In this document: in pieces, positions 10,046 through 22,269 of the stretch
How the letters are laid out: each line of letters starts with the position of its first letter
Numbering within the stretch: the stretch's first letter is position 1
NCBI GenBank assembly: GCA_037178675.1
Contig: JAYMGJ010000119.1
Coordinates: 62,001 to 126,000, forward strand
Length of the DNA: 64,000 nt
Reading direction: 5' to 3'
Source: Scleroderma bovista
Lineage: Eukaryota; Basidiomycota; Agaricomycetes; Boletales; Sclerodermataceae
Notes under the pieces: model-generated
What the model was told of the DNA's origin: nothing
Seen by the model: the letters and a program-made list of their open reading frames with translations, nothing else
The model's database searches: none
Position numbers and translations under genes: made by a program

Positions 10046-12799
10046 CTACACTCCACCTCCACTCTTCTCCACTGGAATCCGCCTACGCTCTATCTTGATC
10101 GTTTTAGTGGCTGCGGGGACAAGAGACACATCCTTGAGGTTTCCGCATATCTTTAGCAGAGACAGGCCAATCAGCATCCATCCAGCCATTTGTGGGTGTG
10201 AGCCAACGTACCTCTACGAACTCATCGAACTCCACATCATCCTGATCATGGAATCCAGCCTCCGCAAGCACATACCTATAATCCCCCTCCCTGAACCTCT
10301 CGTACCCCCATTCAGGACACTCTTTCGCAAACTCCCTAAGCACAACCTTGATCTGATCCTTTCTCAAATGCTTATTCGCCACTGACATTCTCTCTGGCAT
10401 CTGTCCAGCACCCTCCGGAGTAACGGCGTGTTTATCAAAGATGTCCCTCAATGCCTCAACTTCGCCAGCCTCGAACTTGGCACGGTTGTACAGCTGAGAA
10501 ACACCCTTCGTAGTCGGAATTGTCGCTGAATGCATTCCAAGCAAGAACCAGAAACTATCTGTCACCCATCCGGTCCAACCTGCGTGGCTCTTGCGATCCC
10601 AAGGGTACTCGCCCACGCTGTTATTAATAGCGCCTGGCGCGAGACCCATGCTTTGGAGATACTTTAAGCCGCGTTCGAATTCTTCACGTTGCCGCGAGCG
10701 ATTCCACCCTAGTTCTTCGCTCATAATCTCGATGACGCGCGGGAGGGCGGAGAGTGCAGCTTGAGCGTTGACAAAGGCGAGGCGGGTGCGCCGGGCGAGG
10801 ACGTCGACGGCTGTACAAGCATATTCGTGCCGTACCGCATAGGCGACCTCTGCTTCGATGTCTAGGTGGCAATCTTAGGGCAACTGAAGTAGGTACCAGG
10901 TGGTGAACATACAGGAGTAGTTCGGGCTCAGGCGGACGCCGTGTAATGGCCATTGCTCGCCTGTTGGCTGTGCGAGTGTGCACACAGTCCACGCACGATC
11001 ACCGTAATTATCCGACAGCTGCGTCGCAACATCTGTGTCCAAACCAAACTACAGTGGAACCGTTTGAATACACAAGTCAAGACATCAGCGTGTCCACTCA
11101 CCCGCTGAATGAGCCCAATGAACATAGTTGGACTCCATCCATCGCTTCCGACGAGCCTCAGGTCCTCTGTACGACATGGACCATCCACATTGTCCTGCAA
11201 TCCAAATACCTCCACAGCCATATTGACCGTGTCCTCTGCCATTGCGCGGTACGTGGTCCACTTGCCGCCTGCGATCGTGACAAGGCCAGACTCCTCTACT
11301 CTGACGAGATGGTTCCTGACCAACCCTTTCGTACCGCCCTCACCACCTCCAGCAGCGATCAGAGGGCGAAGACCCGCCCACGCACTAAGCACATCTCCAC
11401 GGCGCACTCGGATATCACGTGAGAGATATGTCCGCACTTCGTCCAACACCCAGTTCACCTCGTCCTCGCTCCCTGTCACTTCTTCACCTTCCGCGTTCAC
11501 CATGGCAGGCGTGTCGGTCGTTCCGGCGACGACACCACCCTCCCAGGGAAGAAAGAAAATGACACGGCCGTCGGAAGTTGCAGGATCAAGGAGGCCCATT
11601 CGAGAAGGGGCGTAGTAAGCTGGGAGTGTGATATGGATTCCCGACGACGGACGAACGATGGACTTGTGATCGGGTGAATTGAGCCTAAGTAAAGTGTCAG
11701 TGTAAGGGCCTGTGGCATTAATGATACCCTGTCCCAAAAATATCAAAATCCGACCATGTACATAAAGCAGGGAGTCTAACCTTCGCACGAACGTTGAATT
11801 CGCGGCCTGTGAGTTCATCTTTGACCCTGGCACCTATTAGCTTCCCATCTGCGTTTTTGTGGAGGTCGGTAACACCACAGTAGTTGGCTACCGTCGCGCC
11901 AAGTTTAACCGCAGTCATGATCAGTGCCACATTCATCCGGGCATCGTTGTGCTGGCCTGCATCGCCAATAATTTAGGCGACATATTTAAAACCGGGGCAC
12001 GGCTTACCATCATAATAGACAACAGCACCCACCAAGCCATCACTCTTGAGCATAGGGAACATGTCGAGAGCTTTACCCTTCGACATTAGGTATGAGCTCT
12101 CCATGTTTTCCTTTCCAGCAAGCACGTCATACATCTTACACCCCGCCCAATAGTACGGCACTTGCCAATACCTACACCACGCCATGATTTAGCCAATTTC
12201 AGAGATAAATCAGCAAGTCTCAAGCGCACTTGTAGATGGGCAACATGATGGGAAGCATATGCGACAAATAAGGTGCCGTCTGGAGGAATATCCTCCGCTC
12301 ATGCAACGCTTCGCGCACCAGCTTGTACTGCTCGTAATCGAGCTCCATGACAGCTTTTTGGAGGTACCGAACCCCGCCATGAACCAACTTGGTCGATTTT
12401 GAAGATGTACCTTTTTGATCCGCATTATATATATATATACCCACATGCGCTCCCGTCCCAGATGTACTCACCAGAACTGAAATCGCCTCTGTCAACCAGC
12501 GCAACGCGAAGTCCCCTGCTCGCAGCGTCGACAGCAACACCGGCCCCGCTCGCGCCGCCGCCTACAATCAGCAGATCGAACTGCTCCTCGGGGTGGCTCC
12601 CGCTCTTCTCGAGGGCGTCCAGCATCGCCTGCCGAGGCGGTGGGGTCCATGGTGGAGGCGGTCGGCGGGTCTCCCGGGTAGAGGCAGGATACGGGGGTCC
12701 TGAATTGAGATAATAGTACCCGCCACCTGCGACACTGAGTGTCGTAGCGCCGAGATAAGCCAGGGTTCGTCGGGAGAAGAACCGGCGCACGGTGGCCAT
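10046..12799 (-). CDS. GUT2: Mitochondrial FAD-dependent glycerol-3-phosphate dehydrogenase
   Basis: Oxidises glycerol-3-phosphate to dihydroxyacetone phosphate at the inner mitochondrial membrane and passes electrons to ubiquinone; needed for glycerol use and the glycerophosphate shuttle. The N-terminus MATVRRFFSRRTLAYLGATT is Arg-rich, followed by a hydrophobic stretch as in mitochondrial anchors. The FAD motif LLIVGGGASGAGVAVDAASR is followed by SSKSTKLVHGGVRYLQKAV, the PSSGIHITLP substrate region, FFLPWEGGVVAGTTDT and GLVTIAGGKWTTYRAMAEDT. The C-terminal domain has NYGDRAW, EVAYAVRHEYACTAVDVLAR and EELGWN, then an EF-hand-like tail. The last intron gives ICGNLKDVSLVPAATKT and a stop at 10046-10048. 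ATG 12799 was preferred over in-frame ATG 12823. All exons join in frame. Intron 1 contains a short TA microsatellite at 12424-12438. Confidence 0.93.
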
Positions 12800-13310
12800 G
12801 ACGGAAGATTGAGGATAAGTCAAAATTTTTGGTTGCTGGAGTACGGGCTTAGCCTCTTATGTATACCGATATTAAAAATCCAGTGACTGAAAGAGGCTGG
12901 GGATAGCTACAACCGCTCTTCGTCCGTGTCGTAAAGTCTGCCGCCTCGCAGTGCACGTCCCAGCCTTGCTGCGCTAACCGTTGCCTCACGATGCTTCGGA
13001 TGCGACTGTCGCTGGAGGGCCTTGTTCCAATACTATAGTGATTAGCCAGTTCAAGTGAGGAGCTGCCTGAGTCAGTAGAGACGGGACTTGGTGAGCTGGC
13101 AGCAACAGAAATGCCTCTGGAACATCTTCCATTATTACCGAAATTCTCAAGTGACGCTGTTTTTCTCGAAGACAAATAATTTAGACCTCGGCCCGCCGGC
13201 ACAACCCAGGTCCACAACGTCTTACATAATCACATGCATGTTTTTTTCCGAGGAAATAGAAATTTACTGTAATAAAAGTACAATCATAATAGATTCGTCT
13301 CTGATCCACG
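12800..13310. other. GUT2 promoter / antiporter 3' region
   Basis: It lies between the antiporter stop (13311) and the GUT2 start, both on the minus strand. It contains a 122-codon open frame at 12849-13217 without any ATG and without a recognisable domain. Confidence 0.4.
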
Positions 13311-16300
13311 TTATACATCATCGATGACAAGTTCCCCCGCCTGGACGACTACCATCGCATTAGGCGCACCAGAGATCAAAAGCGCACACCCGACATCTCC
13401 AATCGTCTTCTTCGTAAGCTCGAAGTCTCCGCTGCCCACATAGCCATGCTTCTGCGCTATCGCCTTCATCTCCTGATGGTGGTTTTCCGCCGCGAGACGC
13501 CGCGATCGGCCAGTGACGACAAGCACACGTCTATGTGTCTCGCGGAGCTGCTGGATGCGCTGGACGAGGGCCTGCAGAGGTATGGGAGAGGAAGCCTCTG
13601 CAAAGGTTATCCGCGAGAGGGCAGCATGAAGCTGGGGACGCGCAGTATCCTTTTCGAGGCCGTGCTGGGTATACCGTGCCCACAATACACTGTCTGCAGT
13701 CACGGATTGCAATCTAGATTCGAGGTTTTGCTGGCCGTATACAGTATCAGGGAAACCGAGAGACTAGGGTGGACGTGAGTCTCTCTACGGTGAGTGTAAG
13801 AGTCGCGCTCACCGAAGTCACATTGGTTCCTTGATAATCACGCGCAGGAACGGACAACTCCGCATCTGCTTTATCGTCCACGACAGCCTGCCCAGGCCGC
13901 TGCGTATTCGTCCCTTCAACTGGTCCCTTGGTCATCTTGACGATGGTGGCACTTATCCTGGGACTCATACACAGCTGCACGACGAAGTCAAGTGCCAACC
14001 GATCATCTGGTCCGCCAAAGAATGGGCAGAGGATATGCTGTGGTCCGCTTGTTCCAGCTCGGTCGCCCGTATCGACGAAGATGGCTACGTCTCGTGTGAT
14101 CTGCGCCAAAACACTCCGAATGAACTGGGATTGGATGACAGAAACAGACTTGTCAGCCTTGGAAGAGGTGCCGAAAAGGTGGTCGAGTGGGTTGCTTTCC
14201 ACTTTGGCCCCGGTGCCAGGCTCGACGTTGTCGGAGCTCACCGTCGGAGAAAGCCATGGTACACATACAAACTGGGATGAATGTCTCTTAGCATGGTCAG
14301 CAACGGAATTTGCAAGGTCATCGTAAGGCACAACGGCTAAACTCGTCGAGACGGCGATATCGCGCTGCTCTCCAAACATCTTGAACACGCTCAATAGGGG
14401 ATCCGTGGAGATGAGGGTGTCAACGACGGATGACTTCATAACGGCGGATGTACGGTCCGAGAGTTCGATGAGGCGGAGTGCGTCCATTTGAAGTTCGTGT
14501 TTCTTGGTGGGCGCCACGTCGGTACTGTCTGCCGTTCGAGGTACGATCAGCTGTGTAAGAGCCATAATGCCAGGCAAGTGATCGAAGCCGTCCAACACGA
14601 CTGTGAACCGCTGACGGGACTGATAATCGTCAGAAACGACCAGGGAAGCCTGATCATCCTCGTCGCCCTTGTGGCTGCTTGAGCCAGAAATGTCGGTAAC
14701 GTGAGGATCATTTGGACGCGTACGACGCTCGGGTGGGTAGATTGCGTTAACGATAGGCGTCGTCATGAATGTCAGGAGCAGTGCCTCGAATACAAACATC
14801 GAGAATACTTTTTGATTGAGGATACCGGCTTGTAACCCAGCATTAAGGACAATCAACTCCACGAGCCTGTGTCTGAGGTCAACCGAGTACAACACAGAAC
14901 CATTGAGCCTACCCCTTGCAACTCATGAGAGCTCCGACAGTACTGGACTCCCGCCACGTAAACCCCAAGTACCTCGACGAAAGGGTGCATCCGGTGACCT
15001 TGCCGGAGAAGTCAAGAACGGCAACAACGAATACAAACCCCCATGCGGTACCTAATGAGGGGTCAGATAAGGCCCCTTCAGCTTCAAACATTCATGCTGA
15101 CCGTCATTGAGCAAACCAAGGTTAGTTTTCAAACCCGAAAGTGTGAAGTACTGGAGCCCAAGATAAGATAAGGCTACATGACGTGGTGCACCTACTGACC
15201 AGGGGTAAGAATACAATCGTGACCATATCTTCGAGCTTTTCTGTCAGAGCAATGGCCAGGCCACCCTCTCGCGGGATAATGACGCCGGCGAGGAATGCAC
15301 CTTAAAAAGCATGAATGTCAGCTTACGCTACCCAAGGTCGACGCTTGGACTGACCAAAAATGGCATTTACACCGACGATATCTGTGAAGAAGGAACTTGC
15401 CCACAGGACAAGCATGACCACCGTCATATAGAACATGGTTGGACCATTGACTGTGCTACCTGTTTTGCGTGCGAGCCAAAGCATGGCTTTCTTCACAGGG
15501 AAGAGGAGAATGAGGGTAAAGGCGAAGCAGACAAGGAATGTCCACAGGGCAGTTAGACCCGAGGTGGCATTGACAAGAGCGATACTGAGGGCCAGCAAGG
15601 ACCAGGCGACGACATCGTTTGCGACGCCTGCGGAAAGGACGATGAGTCCGACTGTGGTCTCGAGTAGTTTGAGCTCAGTGAGAATACGACAAAGGACGGG
15701 GAAGGCGGTGATAGAGTATGTGACGCCAACGAAAAGCATGAAGTAAGGAAAATGGACGGATGGGTCGATGAAGCGGTTGTAGATGGGTATGGATATCGCT
15801 GAGCCTATGCCGAAAGGAAGAATGATGCCAGCGAGAGAGACGATAACGGACAGACGTGCATTACGCCTGATGATACTTGCGTCTATTTCTAGTCCAATGA
15901 TGAACAGGAAGAGACAGAGACCGATGTTTGCGACGAGGGTGAGATAGGGGATGGATTGGGAGGGGAAGACGTGCTGCGTAAAACCAGGGATACGCCCAAA
16001 GGCCGTGGGTCCTTGGTGGCCATAAGAAATTACTGCGGAGACATGCAGAGTCGACGTACCAAGTAGGATACCACCCAATACTTCTGAGATGACCCTCGGT
16101 TGTTTAATTCTGCGCAAGCCCAGAGAGAGCAGCTGCGACATGGAGATAATGATTCCTACGCACTCGGGTGAGCGAGAGAAGCTATACACCCACAAAAAAA
16201 AGAGCAGCATACCGACTTGGATGATCCATAGTCGCAATGGATCAGCAGTATTGAAGGCGGTGGGATCCTGGCCATTTAACAGACCACCCTGCCCGATGAA

Positions 16301-16330
16301 AATGTTATGAGCACATGTATCGTCCGCCAT
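13311..16330 (-). CDS. KHA1: K+/H+ antiporter of the CPA2 (KHA1) family
   Basis: Monovalent cation/proton exchanger predicted to sit in Golgi or other endomembranes. From ATG 16330: an N-terminal membrane segment LRLWIIQVGMLLFFLWVYSF, then KQPRVISEVLGGILLG, the helix pair LTLVANIGLCLFLFIIGLEI, the core FPVLCRILTELKLLETTVGL and the paired acidic/Asn motif SAGVANDVVAWSLLAL. Next come INAIFGQ-type VGVNAIFGQ, FLAGVIIPREGG and a helix ending LVELIVLNAGLQAGILNQKV. The last 400 or so residues are cytosolic and resemble the USP-like tail of KHA1, with the end GDVGCALLISGAPNAMVVVQ. Total size is about 900 residues, in the family range. The stop is TAA at 13311. It lies just upstream of GUT2 on the same strand; no functional link is implied. 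Confidence 0.9.
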
Positions 16331-17035
16331 ATGTTTCAGGTATGCCTACCTGACTCTGCACATCTCTCTGTGCGAAGCGACCAAGCAGCGGAATAGCTGT
16401 CTCAGAGAAATCTGGCATGGGTTCTTGCGATACCAGCTGCGGTGCCTGTAGGAGCAAAGTGGACAGATATTTATATCGTAATCAGACTGGTTATGTAAGT
16501 TGTTGATTCGCCCTTGCCAGTGCCTGGCTTGAGATATCATTAATTAGTGACCGACTTCTAGTTGCTCAAAGCCGGTCGAATAAAGGATTGTCTGCTTTAC
16601 CCCTTTGTGGCGCTCAGCATCTGTGGTTCTAGTGGCCAAGCTAGTCCATCGCCACTAAGCCTCCAAACATCCGTTCCGGTAACATGTGTTTTAGGGGTCG
16701 TCAGGGACCGCTCGTCATTTGAGACGCCACATGACAGCCATGGCATGTCCCGCCCCACAACTTGGACGCTCGCGCAAGAGAGCTACGTCCCAAGGTATCC
16801 GTCTCATTTCAGGATCCTTCCGCTGGTAATCGCAAGTCGCCACAGCGGCAACTCCGCAACATACGGATCAGTGGCACCACCAAATATCCCCCTTCCCGCA
16901 AGACACACAGCCAGTTGGTAAGTCATAAGACATCACCTTGTCTGTCACTCCAACCCGAAATGTGTCGGAATTTTTTGAAGGGCCACAATAACAGGTGTGT
17001 CTCAATTCACAGTAGGTAATTTCGCTAACTATGAA
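16331..17035. other. Antiporter upstream region
   Basis: No domain-bearing frame. It presumably includes the antiporter promoter; no clear TATA or operator was assigned. Confidence 0.35.
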
Positions 17036-17466
17036 CCTGACATAATGATAGAACTTCCAAAGATCAACTGAGGGTGAAGTTCTCAGGAATCTCTTAAATA
17101 ACTCTTCAGCATACTGGAACAGTCCCAGGCTTAAGAAGTGGTTGAGATAAGCAATTTGGGCAGACAACTTTGTATTGCACTGTCAAGCTACGGCCGAGGA
17201 GTGAACAAGACCATGTTGAGATACATCTCGAGAAAAGCTTCGTAGGTTTGTTTAATTTGTTCAAGGTCGCCATTATTTTCAGCGATGCCCACAAGGTGGT
17301 TTCAGCCTTCCGGGTCTTGAGGATGGTCATGCCACTCAGAGGGTGGTTCCTTTGACATTCCTTGAGCGGATCAGAGACAGTTCGTAGCCATTGTGGGTGA
17401 CACGGCCTTGGGGTTGAGCACATTCAGAGCATTCAAGATCTCTTCGGCTAGCCGGGTCCAACGATC
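17036..17466 (-). pseudogene. RNA14/CSTF3 relic with nonsense codons
   Basis: RNA14 is the HAT-repeat scaffold of cleavage factor IA in mRNA 3'-end processing. The minus strand reads RWTRLAEEILNALNVLNPKA, then TGA at 17371-17373, then WHDHPQDPEG followed by TGA at 17302-17304 where the family has Trp. It continues NGDLEQIKQTYEAFLEMY and, across an apparently preserved 44-nt intron, AQIAYLNHFL and GLFQYAEELFKRFLRTSPSV plus DLWKFY. Introns are retained, so this is a DNA-level duplicate rather than a retrocopy. Only the N-terminal part of the gene is present. The apparent substitutions (Trp codon to TGA, YPNT-like to YLNM, Ser to Leu) are all C-to-T or G-to-A transitions. The intact gene is not in this window. 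Confidence 0.8.
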
Positions 17467-17499
17467 TGAAAGCAAGGGTAAAGTCACCGAGTAAACCAG

Positions 17500-18280
17500 C
17501 CAAGGCGTACGACTTGTGGGGTGGTGGACGATGCGAAGAGCCGGAAGACGACGGGGAGAGCCATCCTCATCACTATGCCATGATGGTGATCATCGGTGTG
17601 GGGCCGCATGTTTTGGAGTGGCAATGGTGTGGAGCCGTAGTGTCGTCCTGTCGAGGTTGAGGCCGAAGATGTCGGTATGGGTCGTGCCAAGGGGGTGGTG
17701 GCTGTTGACGCTGGCTGGGAAGGGCTGTCCTTGTCATCGCGCTGTGGTAATGGTCGTTGACGTTGAGTGAGAATGATTGAGTGGCCATTGTAGTCACCAT
17801 ATCGGGGGTCGGGGTCATCGGTGTGAGTCGTGGCGAGGTCTTTGTAGCTGTCGGCATCGGCTGATGGTTGTGCCGTGGTGGTGGCTGTCGTAGTCGTCAG
17901 GTCAAGGCCGTTAGTGCTGGCTGAGCGATGGCGAGGATGCGACATGACGGTGGTCATCGGCGTGGGTCGTACTGAAGTGGCGGTGGCTATCCACACTGGC
18001 TCAGCAATGGCGCCATGCACCGTGGTGATCGTCGGCGTGAGCACTGCTGCACGATGAGTGGAATGGTAGAATGGCCATCATGGTCGTTGTGTCAACACAC
18101 TGGGAATGCCAGCAGTGGGGAATGGCATTGTGGTGCGGGGATCGTTAGTCGGTACCTGTTGGTGGTGGAGGTGACGGTCTGGTGGTTGTCCACATGGCAG
18201 TCGGGGTTGGCGATTATCATCATCATCGCACTGGTGATGGCTGTAGAACGTTGCACTTTGGCAGCAGTCTGTAAGGCTCC
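17500..18280. repeat. Degenerate G/T-rich low-complexity block
   Basis: The plus strand is dominated by GTGGTGG, GTCATCGG(C/T)GTG and GGCTGTCG words recurring at irregular spacing, with strong G+T over A+C asymmetry. The phrase GTCATCGGTGTG recurs near 17588, 17816 and 17956. A 186-codon minus frame (17484-18044) rich in Thr, Pro and His arises from this composition and is not considered a gene. Confidence 0.5.
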
Positions 18281-18470
18281 CCGGGTATTGTTACAAAGAA
18301 AATGAAAAGAAAAAACACACCATGAACGTGAGACACCTGGTAGTGTGGACTCCTGAAGCGATGCTCCTCAGACGGTCTCGAGAGGGAAGTGGGTGAGGAG
18401 GGGCACACCAAGTCGGGAAAAGCCGGCGCGGTTTTAGGTAATCTAAAAGACCCCTATTGATGCCGAAAAG

Positions 18471-19403
18471 ATGGTCACTAACAGACTCTGGCGCACACTG
18501 TCTGCTTTCAACCCCTCCACCTGACGCTGGGCACGGGCCATACCTTTGAAAAACGCACGGAGTCAAGTGACGCAGAGGCTTTCTCTCATATCATGGAACC
18601 TCGACGCCTTCTCCTCGCGGCCCGTCTCACGCGCCAAGCTCATCCTCGGCCATATCCTGGAGGGACCAAAATATCCTGACATCATCTTTCTCCAAGAAGT
18701 TACGCCTGACGTCCGGGCCTCTCTCCTGGACGATGCGAGAGTGCGCGCTGCCTTCCTGACGACTGACGCCGAAGACCAAACGTCGTTTGAGGACGTACCC
18801 TTTGCGACCATGACGTTACTGTCCAGTGCGCGCTTTGCTTCCGGCCTGGTTTCGCACAAGGAAAGCGATGGGATCGAGGGAGGGGAAAAGTTGATGCTCG
18901 GGCGCGTCTCCCGCGTGACACTCCCGAGCAAGTACAGGAGGGATGCGCTTTATGTGGACATCATCCCCCCAACCGCGCCGGGCACAGTCTTCCGTCTCAT
19001 CAACGTGCACCTCGATTCGCTCGGGGATACGCTACACTACCGCGCCCAGCAGATGGAGATACTGGCCAACGTCCTGCGCGAGCCCGGATGTAGTGGTGGG
19101 ATCATTGCGGGCGACTTCAACGCCATCAGCCCAGGGGATGATGAGCTCGTCGACAAGAACGAACTGGTAGATGCGTGGGTCGCATTGCACGGGAGGGCAG
19201 ATGGAGCCACGTGGGGTGTCGGCGTGGAACGGCGGGACGGACTGGGGCCAGGCAGGTTGGACAAGGTTGCAATGAGGGGCTTAAAGGCTAAGGAAATGCA
19301 AGTCCTCCGCCCTGGTCCCATTGAGGTGCCCAGGCCGGGTGAGGAATCTGTCGAGATCCCTTGGAGTGATCATTGCGGGCTGAGATGTACCTTTACCATC
19401 TGA
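18471..19403 (+). CDS. TDP2-like endonuclease/exonuclease/phosphatase-fold protein (start region disrupted or spliced)
   Basis: Member of the Mg-dependent EEP fold; the closest class is tyrosyl-DNA phosphodiesterase 2, which removes topoisomerase II adducts. Diagnostic motifs are present in order: LSLISWNLDAFS (about residue 35), IIFLQEVTPD, FRLINVHLDSL, IIAGDFNAISPGDDE and the C-terminal WSDHCGLRC with the catalytic Asp-His. From ATG 18471 the frame reads MVTNRLWRTLSAFNPST, then a TGA at 18522-18524, and continues in the same frame through RWARAIPLKNARSQ into the domain. Either this is a nonsense mutation, or a weak 63-nt intron (GTCTGC...GAG, about 18500-18562) removes it while keeping frame. 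There is no other ATG before the SWN motif. The rest of the domain is intact. It is convergent with histone H3. Confidence 0.75.
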
Positions 19404-19506
19404 ATACTGTTAAGCAGGAGGAGTTATCATCAAGTAATAGAATTGAACTACATATTGCCAATATAATTATACACATATATGATTGCTATCAGACTGAGCA
19501 CAACAT

Positions 19507-20147
<641 letters not shown>

Positions 20148-20265
20148 TTCTTATGGAAGAATGAAGACTGACGAAAGATCTGGTTTGCGACTTGTTTCGT
20201 CGAGGACGACGATGATGGTATGAAAGAGAGGAACGATAATTCATTCAACAAACGCAACGCGAGCA

Positions 20266-20272
20266 TTTTATA
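20266..20272 (-). promoter_or_regulatory. Candidate TATA box of histone H3
   Basis: TATAAAA on the minus strand, about 120 bp upstream of the H3 ATG at 20147. A CACGTG palindrome lies further upstream at 20292-20297. The position fits a core promoter; use in the cell is inferred. Confidence 0.45.
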
Positions 20273-20329
20273 CAGGCGTGCAATGAGCCGTCACGTGATC
20301 AAGCGAGTCAATAAACGCGTTTTGGTCAC

Positions 20330-20748
20330 ATGACGATCTCGCTCTTCTCGTGTGAGGCTCTTCGCTCACGCCTTTTCTTTGGTGATGCGCACGTCTGGCC
20401 ACAGCTCCGCTGCCAGTTCTACCTAGGAGTGTTGTCGTCTCTTGAGGTTCTTTACCGGTCTCGTGGTGTGCATGTAGATGTTCATTTGTTGTTCCGGGTG
20501 GCGCATCTACATACTGTCACGCTGTCCGCCTTGCGGCTCATCTCTGGGGTGAATTCAAGGCTCAGTCGTTTACATTTTCCTCCTCTACAACTCGTCCTCT
20601 TACTACTCTTACCCGGTCATCTTGCCTTAACCGTTGTTGACCTGAGCTTCTTTGTAGCGTAGTCGGCCGTAATCTATTCACACAGCAAGATGAGATGTGC
20701 TTCCTAGCATGAGTAGTTGGGGTATCAAGATGGGTATGTAGATCCTTC
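20330..20748. other. Interval upstream of histone H3
   Basis: No histone H4 partner or other recognisable gene is present, although H3 and H4 are often divergent neighbours in fungi. Only short unassigned frames occur. Confidence 0.35.
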
Positions 20749-22065
20749 TTACTCCGTCTCCTCATTATTGTCGTGACCCATGATCTCCCCTACCTCGGAT
20801 TCCTCCTCATCGTACGACCATCCTTGGACGGAATTCTGGACTGCGGAGAGATACAAGCTGTACTTTGACGTACCAGCTTGTGCGTCAGCCATTATCCTGT
20901 CCAGGAACAATGCCACGTTAAAGTGCATCTTAAACCTGGTAGCCGCACATACCTTCGTAGTGGAGACTGGTCGTCCGAAGCATCGAGAGTGGTCTCCATG
21001 AAGACCTCTCCAATTTCCATCAAAGCCTAAGAACAACTGTGAGATACGATTCATAGCGCTTCCGAATCAATCCGCTTACCTTACACCGCCGTGACCAAGC
21101 TGCTGAAGATATGGTCTCATCACTCAAAAGTCGCTGCACCACCTTTGTCTCATGAGTTGACTAATATGATTCTGTGGGTGACTTACTTACCTCTTGCAAC
21201 ACCTGCTCCACCTCACAACAAATACCATGCCAACACAGGTACAGAATCTGCAACAATTCTCTGGTTAGCATAAGGGAATGACCTTTGCTCTTGATCGTAC
21301 TCTACCAGCGATGTCCTCATTCAGGGCCAATAGTTCGTCATGTTTCACATCTCCAACGAGTATCGCTTCCAGCTCCTCGATGTCAACCATGACAGAGCGG
21401 ATAGTGTCACCATAGGGTGCAGTTTGTTCTGAACTCGGACTTCTTCTTGATTTGCGTGCGTGGTTTACTACACCCGAAATCCTCCGGATAAATGCTCACC
21501 TATAAAACGCCGTGACCTCGTTCATGTAAACTCTTCCGATCAATCGAAGGAGCTGTTTTCCCCAACGAATAAGTAGCGCTCGGGCTGACCAGTTCGGAAG
21601 TCTACCTCGATACCAAAGACCTCGGACTTCAGGTCTTCTGCCTCGCACACCAGTTGTTCAACTATGCCCTCATTATCCAGAAACTTGTCCGGGGGCTCCA
21701 ACTTTTCGATCAGACTCGTCACCAGTCTTTTGACACGCATTTCCAGCTCTGTTAGTGCCTTGGACTCTCGCTCGGCATCGGAGGTGAGATGTGTCAATGA
21801 GAAAGATTCAACTGAAGAAATTCCTTCTCGGCAAAAATTGCTATCTGGCATCGCTCCGGAATCTTGGGTGAGATGAGCATCAGGCAATATTTCTCTGCCG
21901 TCGGCTGTTCTGATCGGTAGTAGGGAGGGTAAGTCACTAAAGAAGTAAATGTCGCCGATCTGGTGACAATTGACGAATTTATGGTTCGGATGTCGATGAC
22001 ATGTTAATACTCACCCAATCTTGGAAGCGCTTAGCACTGAATATGGTTGCAAAGAATGACATGGC
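20749..22065 (-). CDS. Hypothetical multi-exon protein with acidic/coiled-coil segments
   Basis: Not recognised. Coding-like exons on the minus strand include one beginning MSFFATIFSAKRFQDW and splicing at GTGAGT...CACCAG into IGDIYFFSDLPSLLPIRTAD. A long helical segment follows: ERESKALTELEMRVKRLVTS, LIEKLEPPDKFLDNEGIVEQ, EAEDLKSEVFGIEVDF. Other exons read IRSVMVDIEELEAILVGDVK and HDELLALNEDIAGR, and the C-terminal exon ends SYDEEESEVGEIMGHDNNEE. Around 21540-21600 two overlapping frames (…YLFVGENSS and …WGKQLLRLIGRVYMNEVTAF) both look coding, so a frameshift or mis-set exon is possible. The start is taken as the ATG near 22065 and is uncertain. It lies directly downstream of the HET gene on the same strand. 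Confidence 0.45.
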
Positions 22066-22269
22066 TTCTGTCGCGTAGTGTCCATTATCTGCCTGCAAAT
22101 GATGTCTGTCTTTCCGAGACAGGTACAACTCAGAGTGTAACTCACAGCTTGTTCGCGGGCGGTTTCTTGGGGTGCAGGCTCCGGGTACTGTAAGCAAAAT
22201 CGATTAGCTGTGTAACTTTATCAGTGGCAGGGAAGACAGACAGGTTTCTGTAGGACTCGGAACTGTTTC

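Noticed and set aside
10928..11833. Treating the 301-codon frame as a separate gene
   Set aside because: Its first part is the central GUT2 exon; the last 50 or so codons run into an intron, and the true continuation (FGLDTDVATQLSDNYGDRAW) is in another frame.
12849..13217. 122-codon minus-strand ORF upstream of GUT2
   Set aside because: It begins at TTG with no in-frame ATG, and no domain was recognised; it may be UTR or promoter.
17484..18044. 186-codon Thr/Pro/His-rich minus-strand ORF
   Set aside because: It arises from biased G/T composition of a degenerate repeat block; no splice or start context and no domain.
18522..18524. UGA recoded as a sense codon
   Set aside because: Several clearly functional genes here (kinase, SH3 protein, small membrane protein) end in TGA at the expected position, so the standard code applies.
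20330..20662. Divergent histone H4 partner upstream of H3
   Set aside because: No H4 peptide is present in any frame of this interval.
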